Position numbers and translations under genes: made by a program. From an uncultured Steroidobacter sp. (GTDB lineage: Bacteria > Pseudomonadota > Gammaproteobacteria > Steroidobacterales > Steroidobacteraceae), in NCBI GenBank assembly GCA_937864115.1, contig CALMII010000009.1:1-64000 (forward strand): a stretch of 64,000 nucleotides of DNA, written 5' to 3'. Under the pieces are notes generated by a model. That model was not told the origin of the DNA. It worked only from the letters and a program-made list of their open reading frames with translations, and made no database searches. The stretch's first letter is position 1; the number at the start of each line of letters is the position of its first letter. This document shows positions 46,552-55,080 of this stretch, piece by piece.

Positions 46552-48803
46552 AGCCTCCCCCACTTCAACCGCAACAGCCATTCCACCGCGAGCAGCGCGA
46601 GCAGCGCGAGGAACACGACCGGCAGGTTCCACAGATCGAGCGTCTGCCGTTCGACGATGCCGGCGCGCGAATAGGGAATGGCGGCGGCGAGTTGATCCAG
46701 TTCGTCGAGTTTCCAGTAGCGGCCGCCGGTCATCGCGGCGATGCGCGCGAGGACGGCCTTGTCCTGGCGCAGCCCGAAGTGTTCGAGCAATCCTTCGTTG
46801 CGACGCACGTACGCGGTGGCGAACTGCAGATCGCCATCGGGGGCGCGCGCAGACATGTCAACGCGATACAGCCCGGTCGCGGGCGCATCGAAGCTCGCGA
46901 CATAGCGACCCGGGCCGGCATCCGAGGGCTGCATGGGGACCCTGAAGGGTTCGTCGCGTTCGGGAGCGACCAGCAGTTCGACCTGCGCGGCGTCGATCGG
47001 TTCGAAGCGTGCATTGCGTAACTCGGCTTCCATGCGGATCTGGCGTTCGTCGTCGTAGACGGTTTTCTCGCTGGCCAGCGTGACGCGCGGCGTTGCGCCG
47101 TCGGCAATGGCATGCGCGAGCTGACGCCAGAACAGTTCATGCCGTTGATCGTCCGGCGCGAGCCGCATCTGCCAGCGCAGGGTACTGGCCGTGCCGAGCA
47201 CGTACGTCGCGCCCTGGCCGAACCGCTGCCACACCAGCAACGGTGCCGTGCCCTGTTCGGCGGTCGCTTCCAGCAGGACGATGGCACCGGGTTTGAGGCG
47301 GCCGAGCGACTGGTAGTCGGCGAGTTTCGGCAGGCTCTGCCACTGCTCTGCATTGCGCGCCGGTTCGGCGTCGAATCGCGTAATGGCCGAGTCGGCCGCA
47401 TACGGCGTCGGCCGGACCGAGGCCGTGCGCTGCACGAAACTCTGTGCCTGACGGTCGGGCAGATGCAGGGGCAAGGTCTGCGACAGTGCCGTGCGTTCCC
47501 AGCCGCCGGCCGACAGGCCGCGGCTGCCGGCGAGCAGCAGGACGCTGCCGCCGCGCCGATCGACGAACTGGCGCAGCAGCTGATGCTGCTGCACCGACAG
47601 GTTCGCGGCATCGAAGCTGCCGATGATCACGGCGTCGTAGGCGAACAGTTCGGCGGGATCCGCGGGAAAACCGTTCTGCAATTCGTCGCCGGAGCGCACG
47701 CCCTGCCGGAAGTATTTGTTCGGCGTCGTCCGCACGGCACTGGTCAGTTGCAGCGAACGTTCCGGCTCCACCGCGCGTCGCAGGAACTTGTACTCCCAGC
47801 GCGGTTCGCCCTCGACGTACAGGATGCGGCGCCGCTCGACCGGCACCGACAGCACCTGCGAGCGCGTGTTGTTGAGAACGTCCCGTTCGCCGTCGAGCGC
47901 ATCGAGCGTGAAGCGCAGATCGTGGGTGCCGGGGGCGCCCACCGGAAACTCGATGCGATGGCTGCTGACCGTCGCGGTCGCGGGCAGCTCGAGCGCCTTC
48001 GCGGCGAGCAATCTGTCGTGATCGTAGACGCGCAGTCGCGTCGAACCGGGCGCGTCGTGTCGAATGCGTACCGACGCGGTCACCGTCGAGCCCGATGGCG
48101 CCACCTGTGCGACCCGCACCTGATCGAGTTCCAGATCGTGCGGAATGCTCTCCGCACCGACGCCGACGGTGTGCACGGGAACGCCGAAGGCGGCGATTTC
48201 CGCCAGACGTTCTTCGCTCAGCGTCTGGCCGTTCTCCGCGCCGTCGCTGAGCAGGACGACGCCGGCGAGCGGCACGCTGCTGGCCGTCTGCAGCAATTGC
48301 ACGAGCGAATCGCCGATGCGCGTCTGCGTGCCCGGCGCAGGCATGGATTCCAGCGACGGTAGCGATTCGGTACGACTGGAAAACGCAAACAGCCGGACTT
48401 CGAAACTTTTCTGCAGTGCCGCCAGTGCATTGGATTGCAGGGCCGCGACGGCATGCTGCAGTCGCGACTGCGGCGCATCGGCGCCGGGATCATCGGCGAT
48501 GGCCATGCTGGCCGAAGCATCGATCGCGACGGCCAGTACGTTCTCGCGATCGCGCACCCGTTCGACGTGCAGAACGGGACGCCACAGCAGGGCCAGCGAC
48601 AGCGCCACGAACAGCGCCTGCAGCGTACCGATGATCGCCAGCTTGCCGGCCCCGATGCTGCGCCGGCGCAGCAGGGACAGGACGATCAGGACCGCGCCGG
48701 CAGCGACACACACCCACAGAACCCAGCGCGGCCATCCGCTCGCAAAGGCGAACGTGCCGGTTCGCCAGGCCCACAGCGGATGCGTGAACAGCAGTTCGAA
48801 CAC
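46548..48803 (-). CDS. Membrane VWA protein with glutamine-amidotransferase-like domain
   Basis: The gene begins with GTG at 48803 and encodes 751 residues. Three N-terminal helices (about 20-75) are followed by a VWA domain with a MIDAS-like DASASMAIADD and VVLLSDGAENG. A class I glutamine-amidotransferase-like fold (DAVIIGSFDAANLS, RRGGSVLLLAGSRGLSAGGW) and a final helix (NLPVVFLALLALLAVEWLLRL) complete it. It is the first gene of the eight-gene MoxR operon and is divergent from the encapsulin cluster. Function is unknown; the layout matches proteins routinely found with DUF58, BatA-like and MoxR genes. Confidence 0.87.
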   Translation of the reverse strand: MFELLFTHPLWAWRTGTFAFASGWPRWVLWVCVAAGAVLIVLSLLRRRSIGAGKLAIIGTLQALFVALSLALLWRPVLHVERVRDRENVLAVAIDASASMAIADDPGADAPQSRLQHAVAALQSNALAALQKSFEVRLFAFSSRTESLPSLESMPAPGTQTRIGDSLVQLLQTASSVPLAGVVLLSDGAENGQTLSEERLAEIAAFGVPVHTVGVGAESIPHDLELDQVRVAQVAPSGSTVTASVRIRHDAPGSTRLRVYDHDRLLAAKALELPATATVSSHRIEFPVGAPGTHDLRFTLDALDGERDVLNNTRSQVLSVPVERRRILYVEGEPRWEYKFLRRAVEPERSLQLTSAVRTTPNKYFRQGVRSGDELQNGFPADPAELFAYDAVIIGSFDAANLSVQQHQLLRQFVDRRGGSVLLLAGSRGLSAGGWERTALSQTLPLHLPDRQAQSFVQRTASVRPTPYAADSAITRFDAEPARNAEQWQSLPKLADYQSLGRLKPGAIVLLEATAEQGTAPLLVWQRFGQGATYVLGTASTLRWQMRLAPDDQRHELFWRQLAHAIADGATPRVTLASEKTVYDDERQIRMEAELRNARFEPIDAAQVELLVAPERDEPFRVPMQPSDAGPGRYVASFDAPATGLYRVDMSARAPDGDLQFATAYVRRNEGLLEHFGLRQDKAVLARIAAMTGGRYWKLDELDQLAAAIPYSRAGIVERQTLDLWNLPVVFLALLALLAVEWLLRLKWGRL

Positions 48804-48972
48804 GGCTCACTAATAGTTTATGGCCCGGGTTCAGGCAAGCACGGAAAATGCAAAGAAATGGGCATGGGAGTGCGCGGCCTGCTCCGGAACCCGCTACGGG
48901 CTCATGCGTAGTGAGTTGATGGACGCCGATACGCGATCATGCGGTCGGCTCGCCGCACCGGAGGAATCCCGC

Positions 48973-49344
48973 ATGACAGCCAGCAGCGCCGGCCTGCACG
49001 AGGACGCCGAGAAACTGCGTCCGGAAACCATCGACCGTCATCGCGCGGTCGCCTCGCTCATGGAAGAACTCGAAGCCGTCGACTGGTACGACCAGCGGAT
49101 CGATGCCGCCAGCGATGCCGAACTCAAGACGCTGCTCGCGCACAACCGCGACGAAGAGAAGGAGCATGCGGCCATGGTGCTCGAATGGCTGCGCCGCCGC
49201 GATGCCAGGCTCGACGAGCATCTGCGCACGTATCTGTTCACCGACAAGCCGCTGTTGCAGATCGAGCACGAAGCGGAACACGGCGCCGATGCCGGCGGCG
49301 CCGCATCCGACGGATGTCTGAACATCGGCAGCCTGCGCAAGTGA
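48973..49344 (+). CDS. encFtn: Encapsulated ferritin-like protein (EncFtn), encapsulin cargo
   Basis: The ATG at 48973 has a ggaggaat site and gives 123 residues. The core matches the encapsulated ferritin of Rhodospirillum rubrum: MEELEAVDWYDQR and HNRDEEKEHAAM. The iron-site residues Glu32, Glu62 and His65, and Glu31, Glu34, Trp38 and Tyr39, fall at the same numbers as in that protein. The C-terminus GCLNIGSLRK (114-123) is a classical encapsulin targeting peptide. The half-ferritin dimer would oxidise Fe(II) inside the shell. The encapsulin gene follows by 13 bases. Confidence 0.96.
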   Translation: MTASSAGLHEDAEKLRPETIDRHRAVASLMEELEAVDWYDQRIDAASDAELKTLLAHNRDEEKEHAAMVLEWLRRRDARLDEHLRTYLFTDKPLLQIEHEAEHGADAGGAASDGCLNIGSLRK

Positions 49345-49357
49345 CGGAGAATTTCCG

Positions 49358-50176
49358 ATGAACGACCTGCTGCGCCCTCTCGCGCCGATCTCCGGCGATG
49401 CATGGAAGGAAATCGACGCGGAAGCGTCGCGCACGTTGAAAGTGCTGCTGGCGGCACGCCAGCTCGTGGATTTCAACGGTCCGCTCGGCTGGGACAGCGC
49501 CGCGATCTCGCTGGGTCGTGCAGAGAAACTCTCGCCGCCGCTGCAGGACGGCGTGGCATCACGCGTGCGGCAGGTGCAGCCGCTGGTGGAAATCCGCATT
49601 CCGTTCGAGGTGCAGCGCGAGGAACTCGAGGCGATCGGGCGCGGCGCCCGGGATCCCGACCTCGATCCGGTGCGCAATGCCGCGCGCGCCGCCGCCATCG
49701 CAGAGGATCGGGCGATTTTCCAGGGGTATGACGCGGCGCGAATCCAGGGCATCTTCGATGCGAGTGCGGATCGCGGCCTGACGATTCCGGAATCGTTCGA
49801 GGGCTATCCCGACATCGTCGCCGAAGCGACGCATCGCCTGCGCAGCGAAGGCGTGAACGGTCCGTACGGCATCGCGCTCGGACCGCGTTGTTACACCGGA
49901 CTGACGCGCAGTACCTCGCGCGGCTATCCGATCATCGATCATGTCCGCGAACTGCTGGATGGTCCGATCGTCTGGGCACCGGCCGCCGACGGCGCCGTCG
50001 TCATGAGCCTGCGCGGCGGCGATTTCGAGCTGTCGGTCGGCCAGGATTTCTCGATCGGCTATCTCGATCACACCAGCACCTCCGTGCTGCTGTACCTGCA
50101 GGAAAGCTTCACCTTCCGCGTGCTGTCGCCCGAGGCCGCGGTGCCGTTGACGTACGCGAAGCGCAACGGCAGCTGA
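49358..50176 (+). CDS. enc: Encapsulin shell protein (family 1, HK97 fold)
   Basis: This 272-residue protein matches family 1 encapsulins (linocin-M18 group) over its full length: MNDLLRPLAPISGDAWKEID, then LAARQLVDFNGPLGWDSAAISLGR, DLDPVRNAARAAAIAEDRAIFQGY, PYGIALGPRCYTGL and the C-terminal SFTFRVLSPEAAVPLTY. The size fits a T=1, 60-subunit shell of about 24 nm; that is family knowledge. Its start has a ggaga site. With the upstream EncFtn cargo it forms an iron-storage nanocompartment. No Fur box was identified upstream. Confidence 0.96.
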   Translation: MNDLLRPLAPISGDAWKEIDAEASRTLKVLLAARQLVDFNGPLGWDSAAISLGRAEKLSPPLQDGVASRVRQVQPLVEIRIPFEVQREELEAIGRGARDPDLDPVRNAARAAAIAEDRAIFQGYDAARIQGIFDASADRGLTIPESFEGYPDIVAEATHRLRSEGVNGPYGIALGPRCYTGLTRSTSRGYPIIDHVRELLDGPIVWAPAADGAVVMSLRGGDFELSVGQDFSIGYLDHTSTSVLLYLQESFTFRVLSPEAAVPLTYAKRNGS

Positions 50177-50194
50177 GCAGCAATCTTCGTCTTC

Positions 50195-50267
50195 TGTGGG
50201 GCCGGCTTCTGTGGGGCCGGCTTCAGCCGGCCTCTTTTCGGAAGTCAGGCTGAAGCCTGACCTACAG
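50195..50267. repeat. Family A palindromic repeat, copy 9
   Basis: It has a duplicated tgtggggccggcttc unit, then ggccggcttcagccggcc, cttttcgga and gtcaggctgaagcctgac with a closing ctacag. It follows the encapsulin stop by 18 bases and is in the opposite orientation to most copies. Confidence 0.8.
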
Positions 50268-50324
50268 AAGCAACCGAAACCAATCGATCGTTTGTCATAC
50301 GAATTTGCGCTAATGCGCGTCTCG

Positions 50325-50345
50325 TCCGCACTGTATAAGTGCGGA
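50325..50345. promoter_or_regulatory. Inverted repeat with AT-rich loop
   Basis: The arms tccgcac (50325-50331) and gtgcgga (50339-50345) are perfect complements around tgtataa. It lies about 290 bases before the LysR start. It could be an operator or a hairpin; a role is not known. Confidence 0.35.
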
Positions 50346-50632
50346 TGCCAGCGAATCTCGTTCACGCGCTGAGCACGTCCGGGCGTCCAGACGCGTCCTG
50401 GCCTGAGAAATCCGGCCGCGCGTGCTACGGCACGGGACTTGCTCTGTTCGAGTATCGATTCGCCCAGCCACCGACTTGCACTGCCGCCCGACCGCAGTGC
50501 CGTTCGCAAGCGCAGCCAGCCATCGCCCGCGCTCATTCACCGAAGCCGTAAAAATTTGTCATCGATTCGACACCGTCGCAGCGTTTGATGGTCTCACTCG
50601 TCAGGCTGTCGCCACCGCTCACGACGTCACTT

Positions 50633-51565
50633 ATGCGTTTACCGTCACTCAAATTCCTCAAGACTTTCCAGGTCGCCGCCGCGCGCATGAGCTTCAAGGC
50701 TGCGGCGGAAGAACTGTTCATCACGCCGTCGGCCGTGAGTCATCAGATCAAGGCGCTCGAAGAACAGCTCGGCGTGCCGCTGTTCGAGCGCGGGCCGCAC
50801 TCGCTGACGCTGACGGAAGCCGGCAGGCACTACCTGCAGCACCTCGACATGATGTTCACGCGCCTGGAAACCGTCACCGAGCAGCTGCGCATCCGTTACA
50901 GCCGCGGCGTGGTGCGCCTGCATCTGCCGCCGTTCTTCGCCACCGAACTGCTGCTGCCGAAGCTGCCGGCGCTGCTCGAAGCGCAGCCCGACACCGACAT
51001 TCACATCAACACCGCGCTCGCGCCGCTGCAGACGCATCCTTCCGATGCCGACGTTTCGATTGCCGTGAACGCGATGCCGGAAAGCGGTCTGGACTGCCAC
51101 AAGCTGTTTTCGCAGGCGTTCGTGCCGGCGTGCGCACCGACGTTGCTGATGCGCAGCCCGATCAACGCCGTCGCCGATCTCAATCGCCACACGCTCATCG
51201 TTCACGAAGCGCGGCGCGATGCCTGGGAACGCTGGGCACATGCCATCGGCGCACGCCTGCAGCCGAAGAAGATCGTGCGTTTCGACACGATGCATGCGGC
51301 CGCACAGGCCGCGGAGCACGGTGTCGGCATCGCGCTGGTGTCTTCGCGACTCGGCAACGAACGCTTTGCGCAGGGGTCGCTGGTGCGGCTGTTCGATACG
51401 GAACTGGAAACCGGCGAGAGCTACTTCCTGCTGTTACGCCGCGAAGACGCGCTGCGGCCGGACGTACATGCGCTGACACAGTGGCTGCTGAAGGAATTTC
51501 GCGTCGATGAAGACGAGGAGGAATCCGGTCCTCTCCTCCGCGCAGCGGGGAGGAGGAGCGCGTAA
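50633..51565 (+). CDS. GcvA-like LysR-family transcriptional regulator
   Basis: The ATG at 50633 gives the usual N-terminus of the GcvA group (MRLPSLKFLKTFQVAAARMS), with helix-turn-helix KAAAEELFITPSAVSHQIKALEEQLGVPLFER and a substrate-binding domain to about residue 290. The 310-residue product ends with an acidic then basic tail (DEDEEESGPLLRAAGRRSA) encoded partly by a family B repeat. A longer start at 50588 is possible. The regulated genes and effector are unknown; no amino-acid pathway gene is adjacent. Confidence 0.88.
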   Translation: MRLPSLKFLKTFQVAAARMSFKAAAEELFITPSAVSHQIKALEEQLGVPLFERGPHSLTLTEAGRHYLQHLDMMFTRLETVTEQLRIRYSRGVVRLHLPPFFATELLLPKLPALLEAQPDTDIHINTALAPLQTHPSDADVSIAVNAMPESGLDCHKLFSQAFVPACAPTLLMRSPINAVADLNRHTLIVHEARRDAWERWAHAIGARLQPKKIVRFDTMHAAAQAAEHGVGIALVSSRLGNERFAQGSLVRLFDTELETGESYFLLLRREDALRPDVHALTQWLLKEFRVDEDEEESGPLLRAAGRRSA

Positions 51566-51614
51566 GCGCGACGGAATCCCCCGGAGAGAGGAGAGGGGTT
51601 AGGGTGGCGGTCTC
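51528..51614. repeat. Family B repeat overlapping the end of the LysR gene
   Basis: The blocks tcctctcctccgcgcagcgg, ggaggaggagcgcgtaagcg, cgacggaatcccccgga and gagaggagaggggttaggg match family B elsewhere. The first 38 bases lie within the LysR reading frame and supply its last dozen residues and stop codon. Confidence 0.75.
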
Positions 51615-51842
51615 GATGCAGCGTCATCGAATTGAAGCCGTCCGCTGCAAACGCGGCCAGCGATTCCCGCAATCGCCGCTGCATCTGTGACGCGGTTGTT
51701 ACTTCCTTCGATGGCGCTGCGCGTCGGGTGAGCGAAATTCATCCGAGAGTGAAATCATCTCGTTTGTCGCACCGCAAAACGATTCGTACATTGGCACCGT
51801 CCTCTCATTCACCGCTTCGCGATTCGCGAAAGGATGTGTCAC

Positions 51843-52193
51843 ATGAACGCCGCCTCCCGTACACGCGCCCTCGTCGTCTCCGCCCTGCTGCTCGCGACGC
51901 CCGCGCTGAGCCACGCCAGCCAGGACGTCCCGGTGAATGCCTGCGTCAAGGCGTTCGTCAGCACGAGCCTGGAGAAGGAGCGTCCCTTCACCGTGCAGAC
52001 CGAGGAATCCGTCGCCACGCCGCTCGACCACGCCGCGCGCGCGTTTCGCATCTCGCTCAAGGCCACCGGCAAGCACAGCGGCAAGCAGGTCGCGAAGGCG
52101 ACGTGCGTCGTCGATCGCAACGGTGTCGTGCTCGCGCTGAACGGCAAGCCTTACACCGACGTCGGTCAGGAACAGATCCTGAGCGCACGCTGA
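51843..52193 (+). CDS. Small secreted protein, unknown function
   Basis: The ATG at 51843 has an aaagga site. The 116-residue product has a signal peptide (ALVVSALLLATPALSHA). Its mature part has two cysteines (NACVKAF and KATCVVDRNG) likely to form a disulfide and the KATGKHSGKQVAKATCVVDRNGVVLALNG stretch. I do not recognise the family. A single gene; its 3' flank is a family A repeat. Confidence 0.75.
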   Translation: MNAASRTRALVVSALLLATPALSHASQDVPVNACVKAFVSTSLEKERPFTVQTEESVATPLDHAARAFRISLKATGKHSGKQVAKATCVVDRNGVVLALNGKPYTDVGQEQILSAR

Positions 52194-52203
52194 TGCACGT
52201 ACG

Positions 52204-52322
52204 GCAGGTCAGGCTTCAGCCTGACTTGCAGGTGAGTCGTCAGGCTGAAGCCTGACCTGCAGGAAAAACGTCTTGTGTGGGGCCGGCTTTCCCGCGGGAT
52301 TTCCTTCGGTCACAGCCGGCCT
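52204..52322. repeat. Family A palindromic repeats, copy 10 (compound)
   Basis: A gtcaggcttcagcctgac palindrome is followed by a second inverted one (gtcaggctgaagcctgac), then a ggccggctttcccgcgggat...cacagccggcc stem with the long-loop variant. It occupies much of the 294-base gap between the secreted protein and the carboxylesterase. Confidence 0.8.
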
Positions 52323-52487
52323 CCGATTTCTTCACTCCGGGATTGCACGAGGTCAAATCCCCCTGAGCCGAGTGTGGACATGGATGCCGCTCCCGGAGTG
52401 AATTTTCTCCTCGCTGCGCCTGTTTTCGCGCACTGGCCAAGCCGGCCCGGCGCGTGCGACGATCCGTGCGTTCGGACGCGCACACTC

Positions 52488-53168
52488 ATGCCCTACACCC
52501 AGCGTGAATCCACCGACTCCGTGATCCTCGAACCGGCCGCGCCCGCAACCGCTGCGGTCATCTGGCTGCACGGCCTCGGCGCCGACGGTTTCGATTTCGT
52601 TCCCGTCGTCGATGAACTGAAACTGCCGGCGACGCTGGCGGTTCGATTCGTCTTCCCGCATGCAGCGCCGCGCCCCGTCACCATCAACAACGGCTACGTC
52701 ATGCGCGCGTGGTATGACATCCAGCAGCTCGGCGGCGGCAGCCTCGTCGAGGACGACGCCGGCATTCGCGAGTCGGCGCGTCTGGTGATGCAGTACGCCG
52801 AACAGCAGCATGCTGCCGGTGTTCCGGCGAACCGGCTCGTCATCGCCGGCTTTTCGCAGGGCGGCGCCATCGCGCTGCACACCGGTCTGCGCTATCCGCA
52901 GCGGCTCGCCGGCATCCTCGCGCTCTCGACCTATCTTCCCCTGCGCGCCTCGCTCGCCGCGGAGGCGGCGCCGGCCAATCGCGACGTGCCGATCCTGATG
53001 TGTCACGGCACGTACGATCCCGTCGTGCCGGCTGCAATGGGCGCGGCATCGCGGGATGTACTGCAAAGCCTCGGCCATGCCGTGGACTGGCGCATGTATC
53101 CGATGGAGCACTCGGTGGCGCTGGAGGAGATTGCCGATATATCGGCGTGGCTGCAGGGATGCTTCTGA
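52488..53168 (+). CDS. Carboxylesterase / acyl-protein thioesterase-like hydrolase
   Basis: The ATG at 52488 gives 226 residues, the normal length. The family motifs are TAAVIWLHGLGADGFDF, VRFVFPHAAPRPVTINNGYVMRAWYDI, the nucleophile elbow IAGFSQGGAIAL with Ser123, the acid in HGTYDPVVP and the His in MEHSV. It would hydrolyse short-chain esters. An upstream open frame exists but consists of repeat-derived sequence. Confidence 0.92.
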   Translation: MPYTQRESTDSVILEPAAPATAAVIWLHGLGADGFDFVPVVDELKLPATLAVRFVFPHAAPRPVTINNGYVMRAWYDIQQLGGGSLVEDDAGIRESARLVMQYAEQQHAAGVPANRLVIAGFSQGGAIALHTGLRYPQRLAGILALSTYLPLRASLAAEAAPANRDVPILMCHGTYDPVVPAAMGAASRDVLQSLGHAVDWRMYPMEHSVALEEIADISAWLQGCF

Positions 53169-53213
53169 GATGAGATCGAATCGGGCGTCCCTTCCTCCGC
53201 GCAGCGGAATCTC

Positions 53214-53270
53214 TGTAGGTCAGGCTTCAGCCTGACTTCCTACAAAAGGCCGGCTGAAGCCGGCCCCACA
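53214..53270. repeat. Family A palindromic repeat, copy 11
   Basis: The ctgtaggtcaggcttcagcc palindrome and ggccggctgaagccggcc are separated by tcctacaaaa. It lies between the carboxylesterase gene and the following transporter gene, with a short family B-like remnant (cttcctccgcgcagcgga) just before it. Confidence 0.8.
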
Positions 53271-53367
53271 ATAGGAGCCCCCCTTAGTCCGGCTGCAGCA
53301 GGCCTGATACAGTGCCCGCCCTGAAGCAGCGGTGCGATCGCCGGCTGCCCCACCGACGATTCCTTTC

Positions 53368-54282
53368 GTGACCAGAATTTCTGACGCTTATCGGCGCCTG
53401 CCGGGAAACGCGCGCGGCGCTCTGTGGATGCTTGCATCGGCCATCACGTTCACGGCGATGACGATGCTGATCAAGTTCCTGGGTGAGGACTATCCCGCCA
53501 CGCTGCAGACGTTCTATCGCCAGCTGTTCGGGCTGGGCGTGATGGTGCCCATCATTGCGCGCAATCCACGGGCAGCATTCCACACCACGCGACCGGGCAT
53601 CATGCTGTTCCGTGCCGCGGCCGGTACCGTGGGCATGATCCTCGGTTTCTATGCCTACCAGAAAATGCCGCTGGCCGATGCGAATGCCCTGTCCTTCACG
53701 CGAACATTGTGGCTGGTGCCGCTCGCGGCCTTCGTGCTGAAGGAACAGGTCGGCCCGCGCCGCATCGCGGCGACCGTCGTCGGATTCCTTGGTGCCCTGC
53801 TGATGTTGCAGCCTGCCGCGCAGGGCGAAATGGGCTGGCCCGCCATTGCCGCGCTCGTCGCTGCCTTGCTGATCGCGTTGACGGTGACGGGCATGAAAGT
53901 CATGACGCGCGATCACACCACGACGACGCTCATGACCTGGTCGGCCGTACTCGGCTTCGTGCTGTCGATTCCGCCGGCGCTGTTCGAGTGGCGCTGGCCG
54001 ACGTTCGTCGATCTGCTGCTGCTCGGCGCGATGGGTGTGCTCGGCACCATCACGCAGGCCGCGTACATCAAGGGCATGTCCGAAGGCGATGCCGCGGTGA
54101 TGGCGCCCGTCGATTACACGCGACTGATCTTCGCCATCATCTTCGGCTACCTGCTGTTCGGCGACATTCCGAACACGCTGACGATGGCGGGCGCCGCGAT
54201 CATCATCGGCGCCACGCTCTACATCACGATCCGCGAAAGCCGGCTCGGCGTGTCCAAGGTCGGTGCGACGACATCGGACTGA
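53368..54282 (+). CDS. EamA-family (DMT) transporter
   Basis: The GTG at 53368 is the more likely start; a GTG at 53332 would add 12 residues. The 304-residue protein has about ten hydrophobic helices in two EamA halves (GALWMLASAITFTAMTMLIKFL, then WPAIAALVAALLIALTVTGMKVM and the final ITQAAYIKGMSEGDAAVMAPVDYTRLIFAIIFGYLLFGDIP). Such proteins export metabolites such as amino acids or nucleobases; the substrate is unknown. No ribosome-binding site is strong. Confidence 0.85.
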   Translation: MTRISDAYRRLPGNARGALWMLASAITFTAMTMLIKFLGEDYPATLQTFYRQLFGLGVMVPIIARNPRAAFHTTRPGIMLFRAAAGTVGMILGFYAYQKMPLADANALSFTRTLWLVPLAAFVLKEQVGPRRIAATVVGFLGALLMLQPAAQGEMGWPAIAALVAALLIALTVTGMKVMTRDHTTTTLMTWSAVLGFVLSIPPALFEWRWPTFVDLLLLGAMGVLGTITQAAYIKGMSEGDAAVMAPVDYTRLIFAIIFGYLLFGDIPNTLTMAGAAIIIGATLYITIRESRLGVSKVGATTSD

Positions 54283-54372
54283 GAGAACCGCCCGGCGAGA
54301 GAGCACCGATTCGCAGCTCGGGTCCTCGCCGGGGGCAGCCCGGCCAACAGGCAGCCGGGGGTTCGGGGCACC

Positions 54373-54732
54373 TCACGTACGCGACCGACCGGTACGCGAG
54401 GCAATGCGCATTCCGCCGTTCGACTCGTGCAGCGCCGTCACTCGCGCGCTGTCCACTGTTGCGACCGCCTTCGCCAGCGCATCTTCGTAGCACTCGCGGG
54501 TCAGGCGACCGAGATTGGCATCCTGCCGCACGAACGGACCGCAGACGCTGCGGGCCGCGCGCTGCAGACGCGCATACACCTCATCTGCATCGGCCTGCTT
54601 CGACAGATCGAAGCGCTCGAGCGATACGGTGACCTGATGCTTCGCAGACTCGGCGTGTGCACCGGCCGAAAACAAGGACACGGTGGCAACACTGGCGGCC
54701 GCAATCGCGGTAATGAATGATCTGGCTGACAT
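54373..54732 (-). CDS. UrcA-family small secreted protein
   Basis: The ATG at 54732 has a ggagaa site. The 119-residue protein has a signal peptide ending SLFSAGAHAES and the UrcA-type mature part: VTVSLERFDLSKQADADEVYARLQRAARSVCGP and a second cysteine in RECYEDALAKAVATVDSARVTALH. The function of UrcA proteins is not known; they are numerous in some Proteobacteria. The neighbours give no hint. Confidence 0.88.
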   Translation of the reverse strand: MSARSFITAIAAASVATVSLFSAGAHAESAKHQVTVSLERFDLSKQADADEVYARLQRAARSVCGPFVRQDANLGRLTRECYEDALAKAVATVDSARVTALHESNGGMRIASRTGRSRT

Positions 54733-55080
54733 GACATTTCTCCGTTCGTACTTTCCTGGCTTGTCTCTCATTCACGCGCGCGTTGATCCTGAGATGCAGC
54801 TGCTGCAGGAAAGGTTGCAGCAGCCACGTGAAACTTTGATCTCGATGGTGTGACGAGTTGCTTCGACTCATCGCATGCCGCTACCGGCTCGGCGATGCGC
54901 GATGCATCCGCACTGCTCACGGTTCGAGAACACCCGTGATTCGTTGAAGTTACAGATGACGTTGGCGAGCAACGATTGCGACGAAGCGTGTGCCGCAGGC
55001 GACGAAACGCCGGGCTGCGGCACAATCCATGCTTAAGCTGAGTGCTTGATCTGCGCCATCAGAAGCAGGAATCTGCCGTA
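54733..55080. other. Divergent promoter region between the UrcA-like and LytS-like genes
   Basis: This 348-base gap contains no gene or recognised repeat. It must hold two outward-facing promoters. Short repeats of aacgattgc and gacga type near 54960-54990 are too weak to call an operator. Confidence 0.5.

Larger units (their letters stand above)
50177..50632. other. Intergenic region between encapsulin and the GcvA-like regulator
   Basis: This 456-base gap has no convincing gene. It holds a family A repeat (50195-50267) and an inverted repeat with an AT-rich loop (50325-50345). The rest shows no feature I can name. The frame extending from the LysR gene upstream to 50585 is possible but lacks a better ribosome-binding site. 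Confidence 0.6.

Noticed and set aside
50422..51510. 362-codon frame overlapping the LysR gene
   Set aside because: The LysR frame has a full helix-turn-helix and effector domain; this frame is arginine-rich and featureless.
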